64,000 nucleotides of DNA from Sweltsa coloradensis. Its lineage: Eukaryota > Arthropoda > Insecta > Plecoptera > Chloroperlidae. The position numbers and the translations under genes are program-made. Under the pieces are notes generated by a model that was not told the origin of the DNA, searched no databases, and was given only the letters and a program-made list of their open reading frames with translations. The stretch lies in NCBI GenBank assembly GCA_024449915.1, contig JAMZAV010002173.1, positions 1 to 64,000 of the forward strand, in the 5' to 3' direction. Positions 23,202-34,590 of the stretch are shown piece by piece; position 1 is the first letter of the stretch, and every line of letters starts with the position of its first letter.

Positions 23202-23798
23202 TTAGATGAGCGACGCGAAAACTTTAATTTCACTGACGCCCCACCCCCCCCCCCCCCAAAAAAAAAAAAAATTACCTCGGGTGTTTTTTTGTTCTTTCTG
23301 TCTGTTTGTTTGCACTCTACCGGGAAAACGGCATATGCGATATCGATGAAAATTTAAGGGGACCTTCGAAATCTCTGAACTTAGACCTGCCACGTTTTTG
23401 GGTACAATCGAAGAAATATTTCTCGTGAATATCGTACTTTTACGATTTTTTCCGATTTTTAGTGCGATATTTTCGTGACATTTGGGTCGATTCTGACCAA
23501 ACGGGTGGGGCTACAACGTTCATATTTTACATGGACATTAAGGTAATGGTGATGTATTGCCTTTTGAAAGAATAAGTTGACAGATTTAGTCAGAATACAT
23601 ATAAATTAAGGTTTTAATATGTAAGGTTTTTGAGGTATTTAATAACAATTAACAAGTGACAATAGAAACTTGCCAACAATAACCTAAAATGCGTTCAAAA
23701 TGCACTTACAAAAGTTAAGAGATCCCACGCAAACTAAAAACCTACAAAAAAGCTCATCCATCAACGCGACTAAAAAAAGCGTTCGCGAAGCGGCCTCG
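23202..23798 (+). mobile_element. Helitron2-like element, type I (copy F)
   Basis: Left end TTAGATGAGCGACGCGAAAA; right end CATCAACGCGACT...GCGTTCGCGAAGCGGCCTCG. The terminal CTAG has decayed to CTCG. C and A runs at about 23233-23270 follow the leader. Confidence 0.72.
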
Positions 23799-24131
23799 TG
23801 CTAATCCATGGAAGATACAAAGTGATGATAGTTTGTCCATGTTTTCATCACAAGTCCACATTGATAGGAATGCTATAGCCGATGCCATATACTCGGGCAA
23901 TGAAACAGGCTTTCTAACCATTTCCTGTTCCTGTTCGCTGGTCATTTGACATAAGAAAACATTTTCTGGGTAAAGTCAACGTATCTAGAATAACAATCGT
24001 ATATCCACGCTTCGAAGGAGGAGATCAAAATATACTCGTCAGTGTAGGTTTAGCCAGTCAAACTACCTTGTATTTTTTAAAGTATAAAAAGTCCAAACAA
24101 ACTCTGAAATAAAGCGTCTCATCGTGTTTAG

Positions 24132-24865
24132 TTGGGAGAGCGAAGCAAAGACTTCAATTTCACTGACCCCCCAAAAAATTAGCTCGGGTGTTTGTTGTTT
24201 GTTTGTTTGTTTGTTTGTATTTTTGTCTGTTTGTTCGCGCTCTACCGGGCAAACGGCATATGCGATTTTTAATCAAATTTAAGGGGACCTTCGAAATCTC
24301 TGAACTTAGACTTACCACGTTTTTGGGTACAATCGATAAAATATTTCTTATAATTAATCGTACTTTTACGTTTTTTTTTTTCGATTTTGAATGAGATATT
24401 TTCGTGATATTTGGCAAACGGCTACACCGATCTTGATGGAACTTTATGGGAACGTTTAAAATTACTAAAATGATATATGTTATGATTTTATAGATATCTA
24501 AAGAAATATTTCTCATAGAAATCGTACTTTTAAGATTTTTTCCCGGTTTTTAAAACGATATTTTCGTGACATTCGGGGAGCATCTGACCAAACAGGTTGG
24601 GGCTACAATGTTCATATTTTACATAGACATAAAGATTATGGTGATGTATTTCCTTTTGAAAGAAAAAGTTGAAAAAGTTAGTCAAAATTCATAGATACAA
24701 AGGTTTTAATAAGCCTTTTACATGTGTATAATTAACAAGTAATATCAAGTAACTATAGAAAAAATAATGATATCCCACTTAAAAACGTAATCATTGGACA
24801 GAAATATTCCAAAAAAAAGCTCATCCATCATCGCGACTGGAAAAAGCTTTCGCGAAGCTGCTTAG
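24132..24865 (+). mobile_element. Helitron2-like element, type I (copy G)
   Basis: Left end TTGGGAGAGCGAAGC (mutated GGATGAG); right end TCATCCATCATCGCGACTGG...GCGAAGCTGCTTAG. It contains a second partial copy of the internal GGCAAACGG...ATCTTGATG module, as does the truncated copy Q at 54.9 kb, with which it shares TGATATTTGGCAAACGG-type sequence. This suggests a sub-lineage of type I. Confidence 0.72.
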
Positions 24866-25361
24866 TTATCGGGAGAGACATGCATCATGTTCGTGGCCTC
24901 AGATTGACAGATGTTGTTTTCTCACATTGCCCTTTGACGAGGGCGATACGCAATGTTTTGGATGGCATTGGGGGTCAGGGGGTGCATGGGTCTAGCCCCA
25001 CCACGAGGAGAGTTTTCTACATACCTGGCACCTCCACCAAGAGTTATTGAAACCGTGACTGTACGGCAAGTTGTATACGTGGGTGAGCTTCGATATGATG
25101 ACGGTTTTTATTTCCCATAAAATGTTCATATTATTTTGTTTTAAATGTATATCTGCTGTCAAAATATGATTGTATCAAATCTAAAGAAAATTTAAGGATA
25201 ATCTAAGAACAATTTAATAGTATTATGAGTTCAAAGATCCAGTCTGCTTTAATTACTTTTTCTTGGCTATATAGCAATAGCTATAAAAAGAGCTTCAAAG
25301 CGATATGGCGTAATGAAGAAAATAATGTAAAATTCATCAAAGTGTAGTGACACCTAACAAT
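24866..25361. other. Unassigned interval
   Basis: No gene seen. Contains the motif GGCACCTCCACCAAGAG at about 25026 (minus-strand form of the motif at 54.71 and 55.75 kb). Confidence 0.35.
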
Positions 25362-25754
25362 AAATTTAAGAGAGGACATACATGGGTTTTAGACAAGTTG
25401 CTGTTCGCTCGGCCGACTGACCCCACAGGTGTTTGAATTTTTTAACATATGTCACGAATGTGGAAATATAGGGCTCTGCAGTAACACATTTCCAAATTTT
25501 GTTTTAAAATAATTTCTAAAAAATAAATTAGTTCTCACGAATTTTGATTTTGTTAAAAATTATAAAATTGACTACATTTGTGGTTTTTTTTTCTGGCAGA
25601 TGTACACAAAATTTTGAAAATCTATGACCGTAGGGCTGTCCATGTATGCTTTTTTAACAACTTTGCAACATTTCATATACGTCGGATGCATTTTGGCTGA
25701 GCAAATAGCTCAATTTGCTAACTGCCAAAATGTGTCCCATTCCCTCTTAAATTA
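25362..25754. mobile_element. TIR (MITE-like) element
   Basis: Left AAATTTAAGAGAGGACATA and right TGTCCCATTCCCTCTTAAATT are imperfect inverted repeats over about 20 bp. The segment near the right end contains a second small palindrome, GCAAATAGCTCAATTTGC. A fragment resembling its left part (GTCAGCCGAGCGAACAG) is at about 46267-46283. No target duplication established. Confidence 0.45.
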
Positions 25755-26399
25755 TACTTATAATAATTAGGCACATTTGCTATAGTAAGACTAAGAGCTA
25801 TTGTCGTAAAAACGATTTTAATTCTAAAAGAGTTCAACTCTTCCGGAGTTAAAGCATACCACACACACTGGCACTGATACAACTTCTGATTTCAAGACCT
25901 CTCACTTCAAGCTTACTGAAGTAGAAGATAACACCTTACAAAGTGAGCACCAACAAACTCGTTCCTATATAAGTGTTCGAGATAATATCTAACTGCATAT
26001 TACGCCTGGATGTCTGTGCGACTCAATTCTTCTAAAGCACATTCACATTCACATTTACATTTGCATTTGTAGTTCGAAGTTCGTCCCGGTCTGTAGGTTG
26101 AGCAACAGCTGTGGGCCCCAACAAGAACACTAACTAATGTGTAACTGCCCAGCACAAATATAAGCAATTAACTTAACGAGGGGTTACGACCTAAAGTAAA
26201 GCGTGCATGGGTGTCGGTTCAAGTCACGGAGACAAACCGTTTCGCAGCCCTCTTTATATAGCTGCTAGCTGCTTGGCTGGCTTCGACTGATTTACCTTCG
26301 AGCTATGCCACGGGGTTGCTTTCAATACAACGGGAGAGAAGAATAATCAATATTTTTATTTTATTTCCTTTTTTTTTCTTTTTTTCTTTTTCTTTTCTT
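25755..26399. other. Unassigned interval ending in a T/C-rich tract
   Basis: No gene recognised. 26040-26070 has a short ACATTCACATTTACATTTGC repeat, and 26360-26405 is a poly-pyrimidine tract. Confidence 0.4.
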
Positions 26400-26655
26400 T
26401 TCATTCCCCACCCTTTTTCATATTTGATTTATTCATTGCATGCATTTAATATCATTTTTATTTGTTACCAAAATTGTTGTGTTTAATGCATTGTTGTAGT
26501 AATATTACTATTTCAAATATTTACTTAAATGAAGTTTATTGTTGTTTCTGCATCTATGTAATTAGATTTATTTAGTTGTCCTCCTTTGTAAATCAGTTTT
26601 TATAACTGAATAGGATAGACGTTAAATAAATAATAAATAAATAATTAAATTTAAC
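26400..26655 (+). mobile_element. LINE 3' end with (TAAA)n tail (family L1a, copy 2)
   Basis: Matches 19040-19283 through AATGCATTGTTGTAGTAATA, TCTGCATCTATGTAATTA and AACTGAATAGGATAGACGTT, ending in TAAATAAATAATAAATAAAT. 5' truncated, non-coding. Confidence 0.7.
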
Positions 26656-26994
26656 TGCATGTTTATCAGTAAATTGTGAGAAAGTAAACTCTTTATCATC
26701 ATATACAAAATACTAAGATTAAAATATAACAAAATAAAAAATACCTCAATCAAACTAACTACAAAGTGGTATTCTTATTGCATTGGGTTTTAAAAGTATT
26801 TATAATTAGATCTAGAAAACGAATGCAGACGGACACACTACTAGCTATAATCAGAGTGTATAGAGGAATAATTTTAAACAGCTTTAAAACAATCTCATGA
26901 ATTTGGAAGAAATCATGCAGAGTAGGCCCCGCCCTATCTGATAATGTCCTTTCGAAGTATTCAGAATTTACTTAATATCGATGAAATATATTTA

Positions 26995-27110
26995 TTGGCA
27001 AGACACTTTTGTGTTATGGGTTTATGCCCTTTTATTCTTGTCGCCATCAATATGCTCTAGATATGGTCTAATAACTGTACGTTGCAAATTGAAAATAAAT
27101 AATAATAATA
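26995..27110 (+). mobile_element. LINE-type 3' end (family L1b, copy 1)
   Basis: GGCAAGACACTTTTGTGTTA, TTTATTCTTGTCGCCATC and GGTCTAATAACTGTACG recur in reverse orientation at 54262-54365. It ends in AAATAAATAATAATAATAAA, a tail typical of non-LTR elements. Confidence 0.6.
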
Positions 27111-27244
27111 AATAATAATTAAACCATAAATTTATATCTGCTCACGTCAAATTCAGTGTTGAAATGTGTGTTACCGCTATTATATTAGAGAAGAAACTAT
27201 TAGAATTTCACCCCGCCCCCTCCCTGAATTAACCGAGCTGTGAT

Positions 27245-28432
27245 CAGTGGCGTATCCAAGGGGGGAGCGGGGGACAACCCCCCCCCCTAATGCCCCAAAA
27301 AGTGTGAAAGTGCACTTAAACGTTTCAAGGGAGAATAATGAATAACTGTGTTATCACAATACTAAAAGCAATTCATACAATCTGATCAAAAGAGGATTTT
27401 AGTAGATATACAGAGTTGGTTATAAGGTTTGTTTGGTTTACCTAGTGTAGTGTAGACTTGTGTAGGGCCTAGTGTAGGTGTAGGCCTTCAAATCAAATGA
27501 CACTACAATTTACCCTGGATAACCAAACGTTTTTTAGTTACACTCTACACTAGATTGTCCCATATCGAACTGTCAAACTTCTAAAACATAATAAATCTCA
27601 TACAGGACATGTTGGAGGCATTAAATGAGTCAAATTAATTGTATAGGTCTATTTTCAGACCATATCAGACGATGAAAAGTTATTTGGAACATAAACTTAT
27701 TCGTTTTGAGGTTTAGAGTACCCTATATACTTGTCCTCATCACAAAATATAATCCCACATATATAAAATACTCCGAATCGGTTTCTAATGCGTAATATAG
27801 TAGACTCTTGGTTGATTTTAGGAGCTATATTGATTGCCACTGCAAGAATGTGTAATTCATCATGTTTTTATCTGCTTCTCTTCAAATTTTGCGCCTAAAT
27901 TTCTACACCTACACTCTACACGACCTCCTAGAGCTCGTGTAGAAATGCTACACTTTACACTATACGAAGTCAAACCAAACGGCTACACTTTACACTACAC
28001 TTGATACGAAAACGCATTTTAGATTTTTTGAGCCTACACTAGTGTAAAGTATAGATTCGTGTAGCAAACCAAACAAATCTATTGTGATGCATTAAAACGC
28101 ACAGATTTTCATCAAAATGGCCTTGAAAGAGAATACATTTAGACTAATAACACGATTTTAGTAGATAAAAAGTTGGTGCTTCTTTGAAACGCACAGATTT
28201 GCACCAAAATGACCTTGAAATGGAAAACATGTGGAATTAAAACAGGATTTTAGTAGAAAAAAGTTGGTCATTGTGATATGCTTTAAAACGCGAAGTTTTT
28301 CATCAAAATTACCTTGAAGGAGATTTTTTTACCGGGGGGAGAGCCTCCCGGACCTTTCACTTAGCCTTCGGTACATCTATGAATTAATTGGTTTACCCCC
28401 CCCCCCCGTATGAAATCCTGGAAACTGCACTG
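27245..28432 (+). mobile_element. hAT-type G-tract element with perfect 8-bp duplication and nested insert
   Basis: Left end CAGTGGCGTATCCAAGG at 27245; right end CCTGGAAACTGCACTG at 28432. Octamer GCTGTGAT on both sides (27237-27244 and 28433-28440). The inside has tandem units of about 90-100 bp around GATTTTAGTAGA...AGTTGGT...AAACGCACAG...CAAAATGACCTTGAA (copies ending near 28125, 28220, 28318). The first unit is interrupted by the element at 27424-28080. No transposase. Confidence 0.85.
27424..28080. mobile_element. TIR element (GTTTGGTTTRC ends) nested in hAT
   Basis: Left AAGGTTTGTTTGGTTTACC and right GCAAACCAAACAAATCT are inverted repeats. The ends are unusually rich in GTGTAG / CTACAC words (TAGTGTAGTGTAGACTTGTG at the left; CTACACTTTACACTACAC near the right), giving extended subterminal inverted repetition. 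It separates AGTTGGT from ATTGTGAT inside the hAT repeat unit. Superfamily unknown. Confidence 0.6.
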
Positions 28433-28440
28433 GCTGTGAT

Positions 28441-30590
28441 AGTGTAGCTTTATGGACGATAAGACTATCATATCACGTCAAACTCATCGCTTGCAATAAA
28501 GCAAATATACAATTAAATTTTAAGCAGTAAACGTAAATGAGGTTGCCTTATAGGACAGCGTGCACCACTCGGCAATCATCGCAATTAGTACCGAGTTTGG
28601 CCGCGACGCGCGCTCGAGGGTAGTAATACAGGGCACTCTTCTGGTGAAGGGTCGGGCTCTGTTATTTAATTGCTAGCGCAAGTGGCTGACGGGCTTCAGA
28701 AATATCTTGAACGAAAAACGCATAGAAAAGAATTTAATATGCTTATACAAATCACAAAATAATCGTTGTGTATGTAGGTGTGTGGTAGGCCTAACACTTT
28801 TGAAGAGTAGGGTACTTACTAATGTTAAAATTTAAGGAATAAAATAGTCTTGTGCATACTAAATATGGATTATATAATACACACATTCAATGAAGGGCTG
28901 GTTTTAATTTAATTAATGTGCCGGTATCAATACTATCTGAATCTTTGTATATACATTTGGAAGATGAGCCATTTCTTATCAAATTTTACTCAATGGGACG
29001 CAAAAGTAAAACCATTTGTTTGGAGTTCAGCATTTAAGGGTTGTTGATTAATTGACAAGTTTTGTATTTACGGTACCAATTCGTTAATGTTATTCCGCAG
29101 GAAAGGTGCGATTCGAAAATGGAGAATGCCATTACCAAAGAATACTGAAACACTAAGAACTCCAGCTGTGAGTGCGTGTGAATGCGCAATATGGGTGCAC
29201 CCCCCTAACACTTGTGGGCTTAAATAAATCTTCCCTAGACCTGGTTCCACACGCTCACACGCGTAGTGTGATACTGATATCTCGTCAGCAGAGAGCATAA
29301 AGTTTAAGCTGTAACGAAGGTCTAAACGTTACATCCACGTAAGCTACGGAAGTAGATTCTGCCTATGTGTTTACATATAATGTTACTGGCATCGTAACAT
29401 CTGCTCTTGCAGACCAGGGGTATTTACGAGTTTTTTCCCCTTACAAACTAAGTGGCAATGCTGAGTGCGGCCCGGTTATACGTTTGAAACCCTTTCACTA
29501 CCAGATTTTATTTTTCAAAATTAAGTTATAAGCAATTTTTTCAAAACACTTATTTTTTTAAAGATTATTAGTGGTTTTCAAATATTTTTTTCGAGTTTTT
29601 TAGGAATTTTGGGAAATTTTGGATTTTGAATTAAAGCTTCATTTTGAGTAAATATGTAAATTTGATGTACATTCCTAAAACAAGATTTTTTGCATCTCAA
29701 ATGGTGGCAATACTAGAAATATATTACTTTTCCTGGAAAAACCAAAATTTGCATATTTTTAGCCTTTTTTGAAGATGTGTAGGCCTATTTTGTATTTTCT
29801 TTATAAAAGGCACGTTTTGTCTAATCAGGATGGGAAAAAAAAAATATTTATTTTTAATGCTCGGAAAAAAATAAAAAAATTGGGGTCAAACTGAAAAAAC
29901 TTTCTTTTATCCGGATATAAATTTTGAAAGTTGATGTCCACTATAGTGAACACCAGTAGCGAGAGAGTTTTAAACTCGCTCTAAATCCCCCCCAAAAAAT
30001 ATTTAATTTGCTAAAAATTTGCTACTTTTTTAACTGTCTGCTTAGGATTTGTTCTTTGTTTTCTATACGATTATGTAAATATAGCATATATTTTGTTTTG
30101 AAACCGGTTCAGTAACTATTCCTTAATATCAAAAATATGAATTTGCAATGTGTTGCGTTTAGCGGGGGGGGTGGGGGGGGGGGGGGAATGTGGAACGAGT
30201 TAATAAGTAATTCATGTCAGCACATAGATTTGCCCCAAAGTTTGAAAGGAAAAAAACTCGTCAATATACTTGGTCTACGCAAGGAGATATTACGATACCA
30301 GTAAACATGGCAGCATTCACTTCAAGAAGGGTGGCAACCCTGAACATGTAAATTTTAGCATTTTCAGGAACCAAAATATCAGAAAGTTTAATAGCTAGAC
30401 ACATTTTGTTTTTTTATTTTACTAGGGTACCCTACAAAGGCCTACTTTGTGGCGATTCTTTACTATTTGTTTAAATGTTAATTAGGCTAGTTCATTCATT
30501 ATATAGGTATACTTATATAAGCACTCAAGCACTCATTCTCAACCTTTATTCCATATATATAATACTGTGTATACATTCTTAAATCAGTTC
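28441..30590. other. Unassigned non-coding DNA
   Basis: No gene recognised. 29480-29960 is A/T-run rich. 30164-30186 is a G run. TAGGCCTA octamers occur at 28786 and 29780. Small ORFs such as 29068-29298 (minus) have no conserved motif. Confidence 0.4.
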
Positions 30591-30981
30591 AAATCGTTAA
30601 ACAAAACTTTCATATGCTAGACAAAAATCATGAAACTCACTCATACCAAACACGACAATATAATACCTTCGTGTACAACAACACAGTAGCAAGCTAGCCC
30701 AACTTAATTCTAACTATATGAAAATTAAGTTATTTAATAAACTACTAAAAGAAATAAAAATAATTACATCTATTGATAATTTCAAAACTAAAGTAAAAAA
30801 TTTCTTATTAGAAAAAGCTTATTATTCTATAAATGATTATTTAATTGATAATATCAAATAGAACAAAATATCAAATTCTGAATGTCCAATCATAAAAATT
30901 TCCAAATTTATTAATGAACAAACAATGTATAAAGATAGTAGGACTGTATTTATTGTATTTAAAATGTGTAATTTTGTATTA
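30591..30981 (+). pseudogene. LINE reverse-transcriptase C-terminal remnant
   Basis: The frame 30664-30861 ends in TAG and encodes KIKLFNKLLKEIK and FKTKVKNFLLEKAYYS. This resembles the extreme C-terminus of many LINE reverse transcriptases (kLWNsLPxxIk...FKxxLKxxLL...). Just upstream, in another frame, YQTRQYNTFVYNNT resembles the preceding TR-x-N-x-F block, so at least one frameshift separates the two. No catalytic domain remains. The 3' part of the same LINE resumes at 31918 after a Helitron2-like insertion. Clade not assignable (CR1/L2/Jockey-like by impression). Confidence 0.6.
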
Positions 30982-31917
30982 CTAGGAAACGCTAAAGTCC
31001 CACCGCGTTGATGGTGAGCGTTTTTGTAAGTTTTTAGTTTGCGTGGGACCACTTTTCCTATGCAAGTGCTTTGTGAATGCATTGCAGGTGATTGTTGTCA
31101 AGTTTCTATTGTTACTTGTATTATAAACCTCGAAAAAACTCACTTAAACCTTTATTTTATGGATTCTGACTAATTTTTCAACTTTTTCTTTTAAAAAGCA
31201 ATAACACCATTACTTTAATGTCCATAGTGAAATATGAACATTGTAGCCCCACCCGTTTGGTCAGAATCGGCCCTAATGTCACGAAAATATCGCACTAAAA
31301 ATCGAAAAAAATCGTAAAAGTACGATATTCATGAGAAATATGTCTTCGATTGTACCCAAAAACGTGGCAGGTCTAAGTTCAGAGATTTCGAAGGCCCCCA
31401 GAAAATTTCATCGCAATTGGAGTTTCGGTTTAGCCTGAATCGTGTTAACAAACACACAAAAATACAAACAGAAAAAACAAGAAAAAAAATCGTAAAATTG
31501 CGATTTTCATGAGAAATAATTTTTCGTATCGCTCAAAATGATGGCAGTTCTAAGTTCAAAGATTTCAAGGTCTCCAGAAAATTTCATCGCAATTGGAGTA
31601 TTGGTTTAGCCGGAATCGTGTTAACAAACACACAAAATACAAACAAAACAAAAAAGAAAAACGAACAAAATCGTAAAATTGCGATTTTCAAGAGAAATAA
31701 ATTTTTGATCGATTTTTCCTACGGTGCAGTTCTAAGTTCAGAGATTTCGAAGGTATCCATAAAATTTCATCGCAATCGGAGTATCGTTTAGCCGGAATCG
31801 TGTTCACAGACACACAAAAATACAAAAAAAAGAAAGAAAAGAAAAAAAAACATTCCGGATTTTTTTTCTCCAGTGTCGTAGAATGGAATCTTCGCTTCGC
31901 TCGCTACGCTCAACCAA
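30982..31917 (-). mobile_element. Chimeric Helitron2-like element (type II 5' half, type I 3' half; copy H)
   Basis: On the minus strand the 5' end (at 31917) reads TTGGTTGAGCGTAGCGAGCG, followed by the type II leader ATTCCATTCTACGACACTGG. The 3' end (at 30982) is the type I form CGCGGTGGGACTTTAGCG...CCTAG. The switch falls in the shared AGTTCAGAGATTTCGAAGG stretch at about 31370-31388. Three tandem repeats of the ATTTCATCGCAATTGGAGT...GAATCGTGTTAACA module (at about 31408, 31587, 31768) explain its 936-bp length. Confidence 0.75.
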
Positions 31918-32125
31918 TAATAAATAAATTAATTAATTAATATTAAAAGGCCTATTATTTATTTTTCAATATAAGCTTTATTATGTATCGTTTGTAGTAT
32001 AGAATGTAGTATGTGTAGTTTTGAACATTAAGTATGGTTTTGTACTCTACAAAACGCAGTCTAATTTAATATTTGTTTCCATGTATTAATCTATGGCTAT
32101 AATAAAAAAACATGAACATGAACAT
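31918..32125 (+). mobile_element. LINE 3' untranslated end and tail
   Basis: AT-rich sequence ending ATAATAAAAAAACATGAACATGAACAT: a poly-A-like run plus an ACATGA tandem tail, typical of LINE 3' termini. Read with 30591-30981 it is the downstream half of one LINE copy split by copy H. Confidence 0.5.
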
Positions 32126-32515
32126 AGGCATTGCATCTCAGACTCAGACTATCACAGATAGAATATGTAGGCCTACAATTTTTTTTTATATTTTCGGGTA
32201 ATCCGTGTGGTTATATTGAATTAGTTCCAACGTTCAGAACAGTTCTCCCTGCCAATTTTCAAGGAAGTAAACACATTAAACAATATCAAAAACAAACAAA
32301 ACCTTTCTTCATAAAATACACTGTAACTGCATTCATAGAAAAAGCTTAGAAAATCATACTCATGACAAATACCTCCAATGATGTTGATAACTGTTTTCAC
32401 TTACTCAATTACCATGAGTTTGGGTGGGGGGGGTAGGTGAAAATTAAATAGCAATCTTTCAGCGTAAGCCTGCATTGTAAGGACGGGAATAAAAAAAGGA
32501 GCAATAGTCGAAAAG
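32126..32515. other. Unassigned interval
   Basis: No gene recognised. Contains TAGGCCTA at 32168 and a G-rich run at 32423-32435. Confidence 0.35.
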
Positions 32516-32519
32516 ATCT

Positions 32520-32585
32520 GTTCCGACCGGGGATCGAACCCGGGTCCTCAATGCATTACGAATGCCAAGTATAAGCTATCGGGTC
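32520..32585 (-). pseudogene. tRNA-Thr(CGT)-like pseudogene or SINE head
   Basis: On the minus strand: GACCCGATAGCTT..., anticodon region GGCATTCGTAATGC (loop TTCGTAA, anticodon CGT) and a perfect T-arm CCGGGTTCGATCCCCGG. The acceptor pairs at only about 5 of 7 positions, the D-arm is shortened and the 3' anticodon stem is degraded, so it is unlikely to be a working tRNA gene. It may be a tRNA pseudogene or the head of a SINE. Confidence 0.55.
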
Positions 32586-33550
32586 GCAAGGTACATTTCT
32601 TCTCAAAAATTATTATTACTGCATGTAAGATTTTATAGGCCTATACATGATGTCTCAAGTAGGGCCTAGTAGAAGTACAGGCTAGGCTTACGCTGAAACA
32701 TTGTAATTACACACACCCCCCAACTCTTGATAATAGAGTAGGTACTTGTAGCACGGATTGCCGTATAGCAGCCCCCCCCCCCCCCCAATGAAACTGGGCT
32801 AGATCTGCCACTGCCCTAGTCCTTATCATATTCTCTCTTTCTTTTAGCTGTCGCATTCATGCTTTTTACAATGAATTAATAGGGCTAGGGCTAGGTCTCG
32901 GCCAGAAGTAGGGTTAGGTTCTTTCGCTTTTCTAACGGACTGTTGTCATTAATATCAGTTTCACCCTTACCTTTATCAACAGTAAACCTACTGCCAAGAT
33001 GTAGTATCTTCTTATTACCGTTTAAACGAGGCATGATCCCAAAAAACAACGCACTGTAGTTCACATGTACTGTACAAATCACTTGACAGAAAATACCAAA
33101 ACAATTAGTCTAGCAGCGGCGACAAAGCACATGGTTTTCACGCAGCTGTTGCCGAGTCAAGCCAGTTAGTAACAACCTATGAATGATAGCTTCCCCTATC
33201 ACAAAAGTAATTGGACCACGCTTACTCAGTAACTTCTAAAGATGCAATTTGAATCTCATTGTAGTCAAATTGAAGGCAAATTTCACTTGTTGTCACGACG
33301 ACTGAAATAATATGTTTGATGACATGTTAAATGCGGTCAACAATGCATCAACTAAAAATATTCTAATTCAGCAAAGTCCACAGGAAAAAAATATAAACAT
33401 AATTTTTAGCTTGCCACGTCCCATTTCTTTTCTTGAAGAATAAACCATGTGCACTGCACAGACCATCCAAAAGGGATGGTAGGACAAAACGAACTAACAC
33501 GGCTACGGGAGTACTCAAAAGAGACGACAATCGAAGAAGATAAAGTTGTT
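32586..33550. other. Unassigned interval
   Basis: C run at about 32771-32787. No recognised gene. The ORF at 32891-33082 (minus) has no motif. Confidence 0.35.
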
Positions 33551-33629
33551 GATTTTAGCTCGTTGGTCTTGTGGTTAGCGTATCTGCTTCCAATGCAGAA
33601 GGTCCAGGGTTCGATTCCCGCTAAAGTCA
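33551..33629 (+). repeat. tRNA-like sequence (Trp-CCA-like), probably a SINE head
   Basis: GATTTTA at the start pairs with TAAAGTC at the end (7 bp, one G-T pair). Anticodon arm TCTGC-TTCCAAT-GCAGA (CCA in the loop). T-arm AGGGTTCGATTCCCG has only about 3 good stem pairs. The D-arm is too long and poorly paired. The polymerase III B-box is intact. Weak pairing argues against a functional tRNA-Trp gene. Confidence 0.45.
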
Positions 33630-34345
33630 GATGTTTTTTAACTTCTGATTTGGACTTTAGTCCATCAGTTCTTGTCTTAGGAGTTTGTAAACGGTGACTT
33701 TGGAGCCGTCCTAGCAACGAAGCACATAATAAATTCAGAGTTGTTTTGAATCGGCCTTGTTAATTCTGGCGTTGATCCGCGGGTGTTCGCACTGTCCATA
33801 CTACTGATTGCTATATTTCCTATTAAAAATATCGATCTTTGGTTGGTTATCGCTCACTCGTCGATTGCGTCGGGGCCTACAGGGTTGGCTTGGTCGCTTT
33901 GATTTACTGTCCCCCACTGAAAATCAGCTATATAACTGAGTGGGTAGACTCTAAATACAATTTATTTATGTATTTAAGAATAATCAAAAAAACCGATGTG
34001 CTTTATTTTGAGGCTGCGCTGGGAAAGCTTACCATGATCGTTGATGTGTCTTGCATTCTGATTGTGGAGAGAAATTAGGTTTTAAACTTTCTGGGGGGCT
34101 AACCACTCCCCCTCGACCCTTAGGCCTGTCTTCAGGTCACCAAAATCATCTTGTCTTATTCTTGTTCAAATGCAATGCCAACAAAAATATTTTTAAAAAA
34201 AACGCATGTCAATCGGAAGTCGTGTTCCGTTTTTATCGTGGGACGTAACACACACAGATGGACGGACAGAAAAGGTTATCGTAACTATTAAAAACGTCGT
34301 AGTTAAATATTACTATTCATACATGGATGACAATACAAATTTTTT
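33630..34345. other. Unassigned interval
   Basis: Sequence downstream of the tRNA-like segment could be its SINE body, but I found no second copy to prove it. No host gene recognised. Confidence 0.35.
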
Positions 34346-34350
34346 AAACG

Positions 34351-34590
34351 TAGGAAGCCTGCCCAGGGTGCAATTCATGCCCCTTTTCAGGTATATAACT
34401 AGGTATATTGGATATAAGACCACTGTGAAGGTATGTCCGAGGGCTGTTTAAGAAGACTCAATCCCATACATTCGCATTAACGACCAAGGAAAACAAAAAC
34501 CTTCAGTCAGGATTGGCGGTGTCAACGGTATTTGAACCCGGGACCTCGCGAATCAGAGTCGCGCGCTTTACGCTCGAACCAACACGTTAC
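34351..34590 (-). repeat. tRNA-derived SINE family 1, near full length
   Basis: Reverse order: GGAAGCCTGCCCAGGGTGC, GGTATATAACTAGGTATAT, GTATGTCCGAGGGCTGTTTA, AATCCCATACATTCGCATTA, CCTTCAGTCAGGATTGGCGG, TTGAACCCGGGACC, CGCTCGAACC. Head (B-box) through 3' end are all present. Confidence 0.75.

Noticed and set aside
26340..26410. Polypyrimidine tract as a splice-acceptor region
   Set aside because: No following AG with an open frame; it directly precedes a LINE 3' end.
32520..32585. Functional tRNA-Thr gene
   Set aside because: Acceptor and anticodon stems are broken and the D-arm is shortened; annotated as a pseudogene instead.
33551..33629. Functional tRNA-Trp gene
   Set aside because: T-stem has only about three pairs and the D-arm is irregular; more likely a SINE head.
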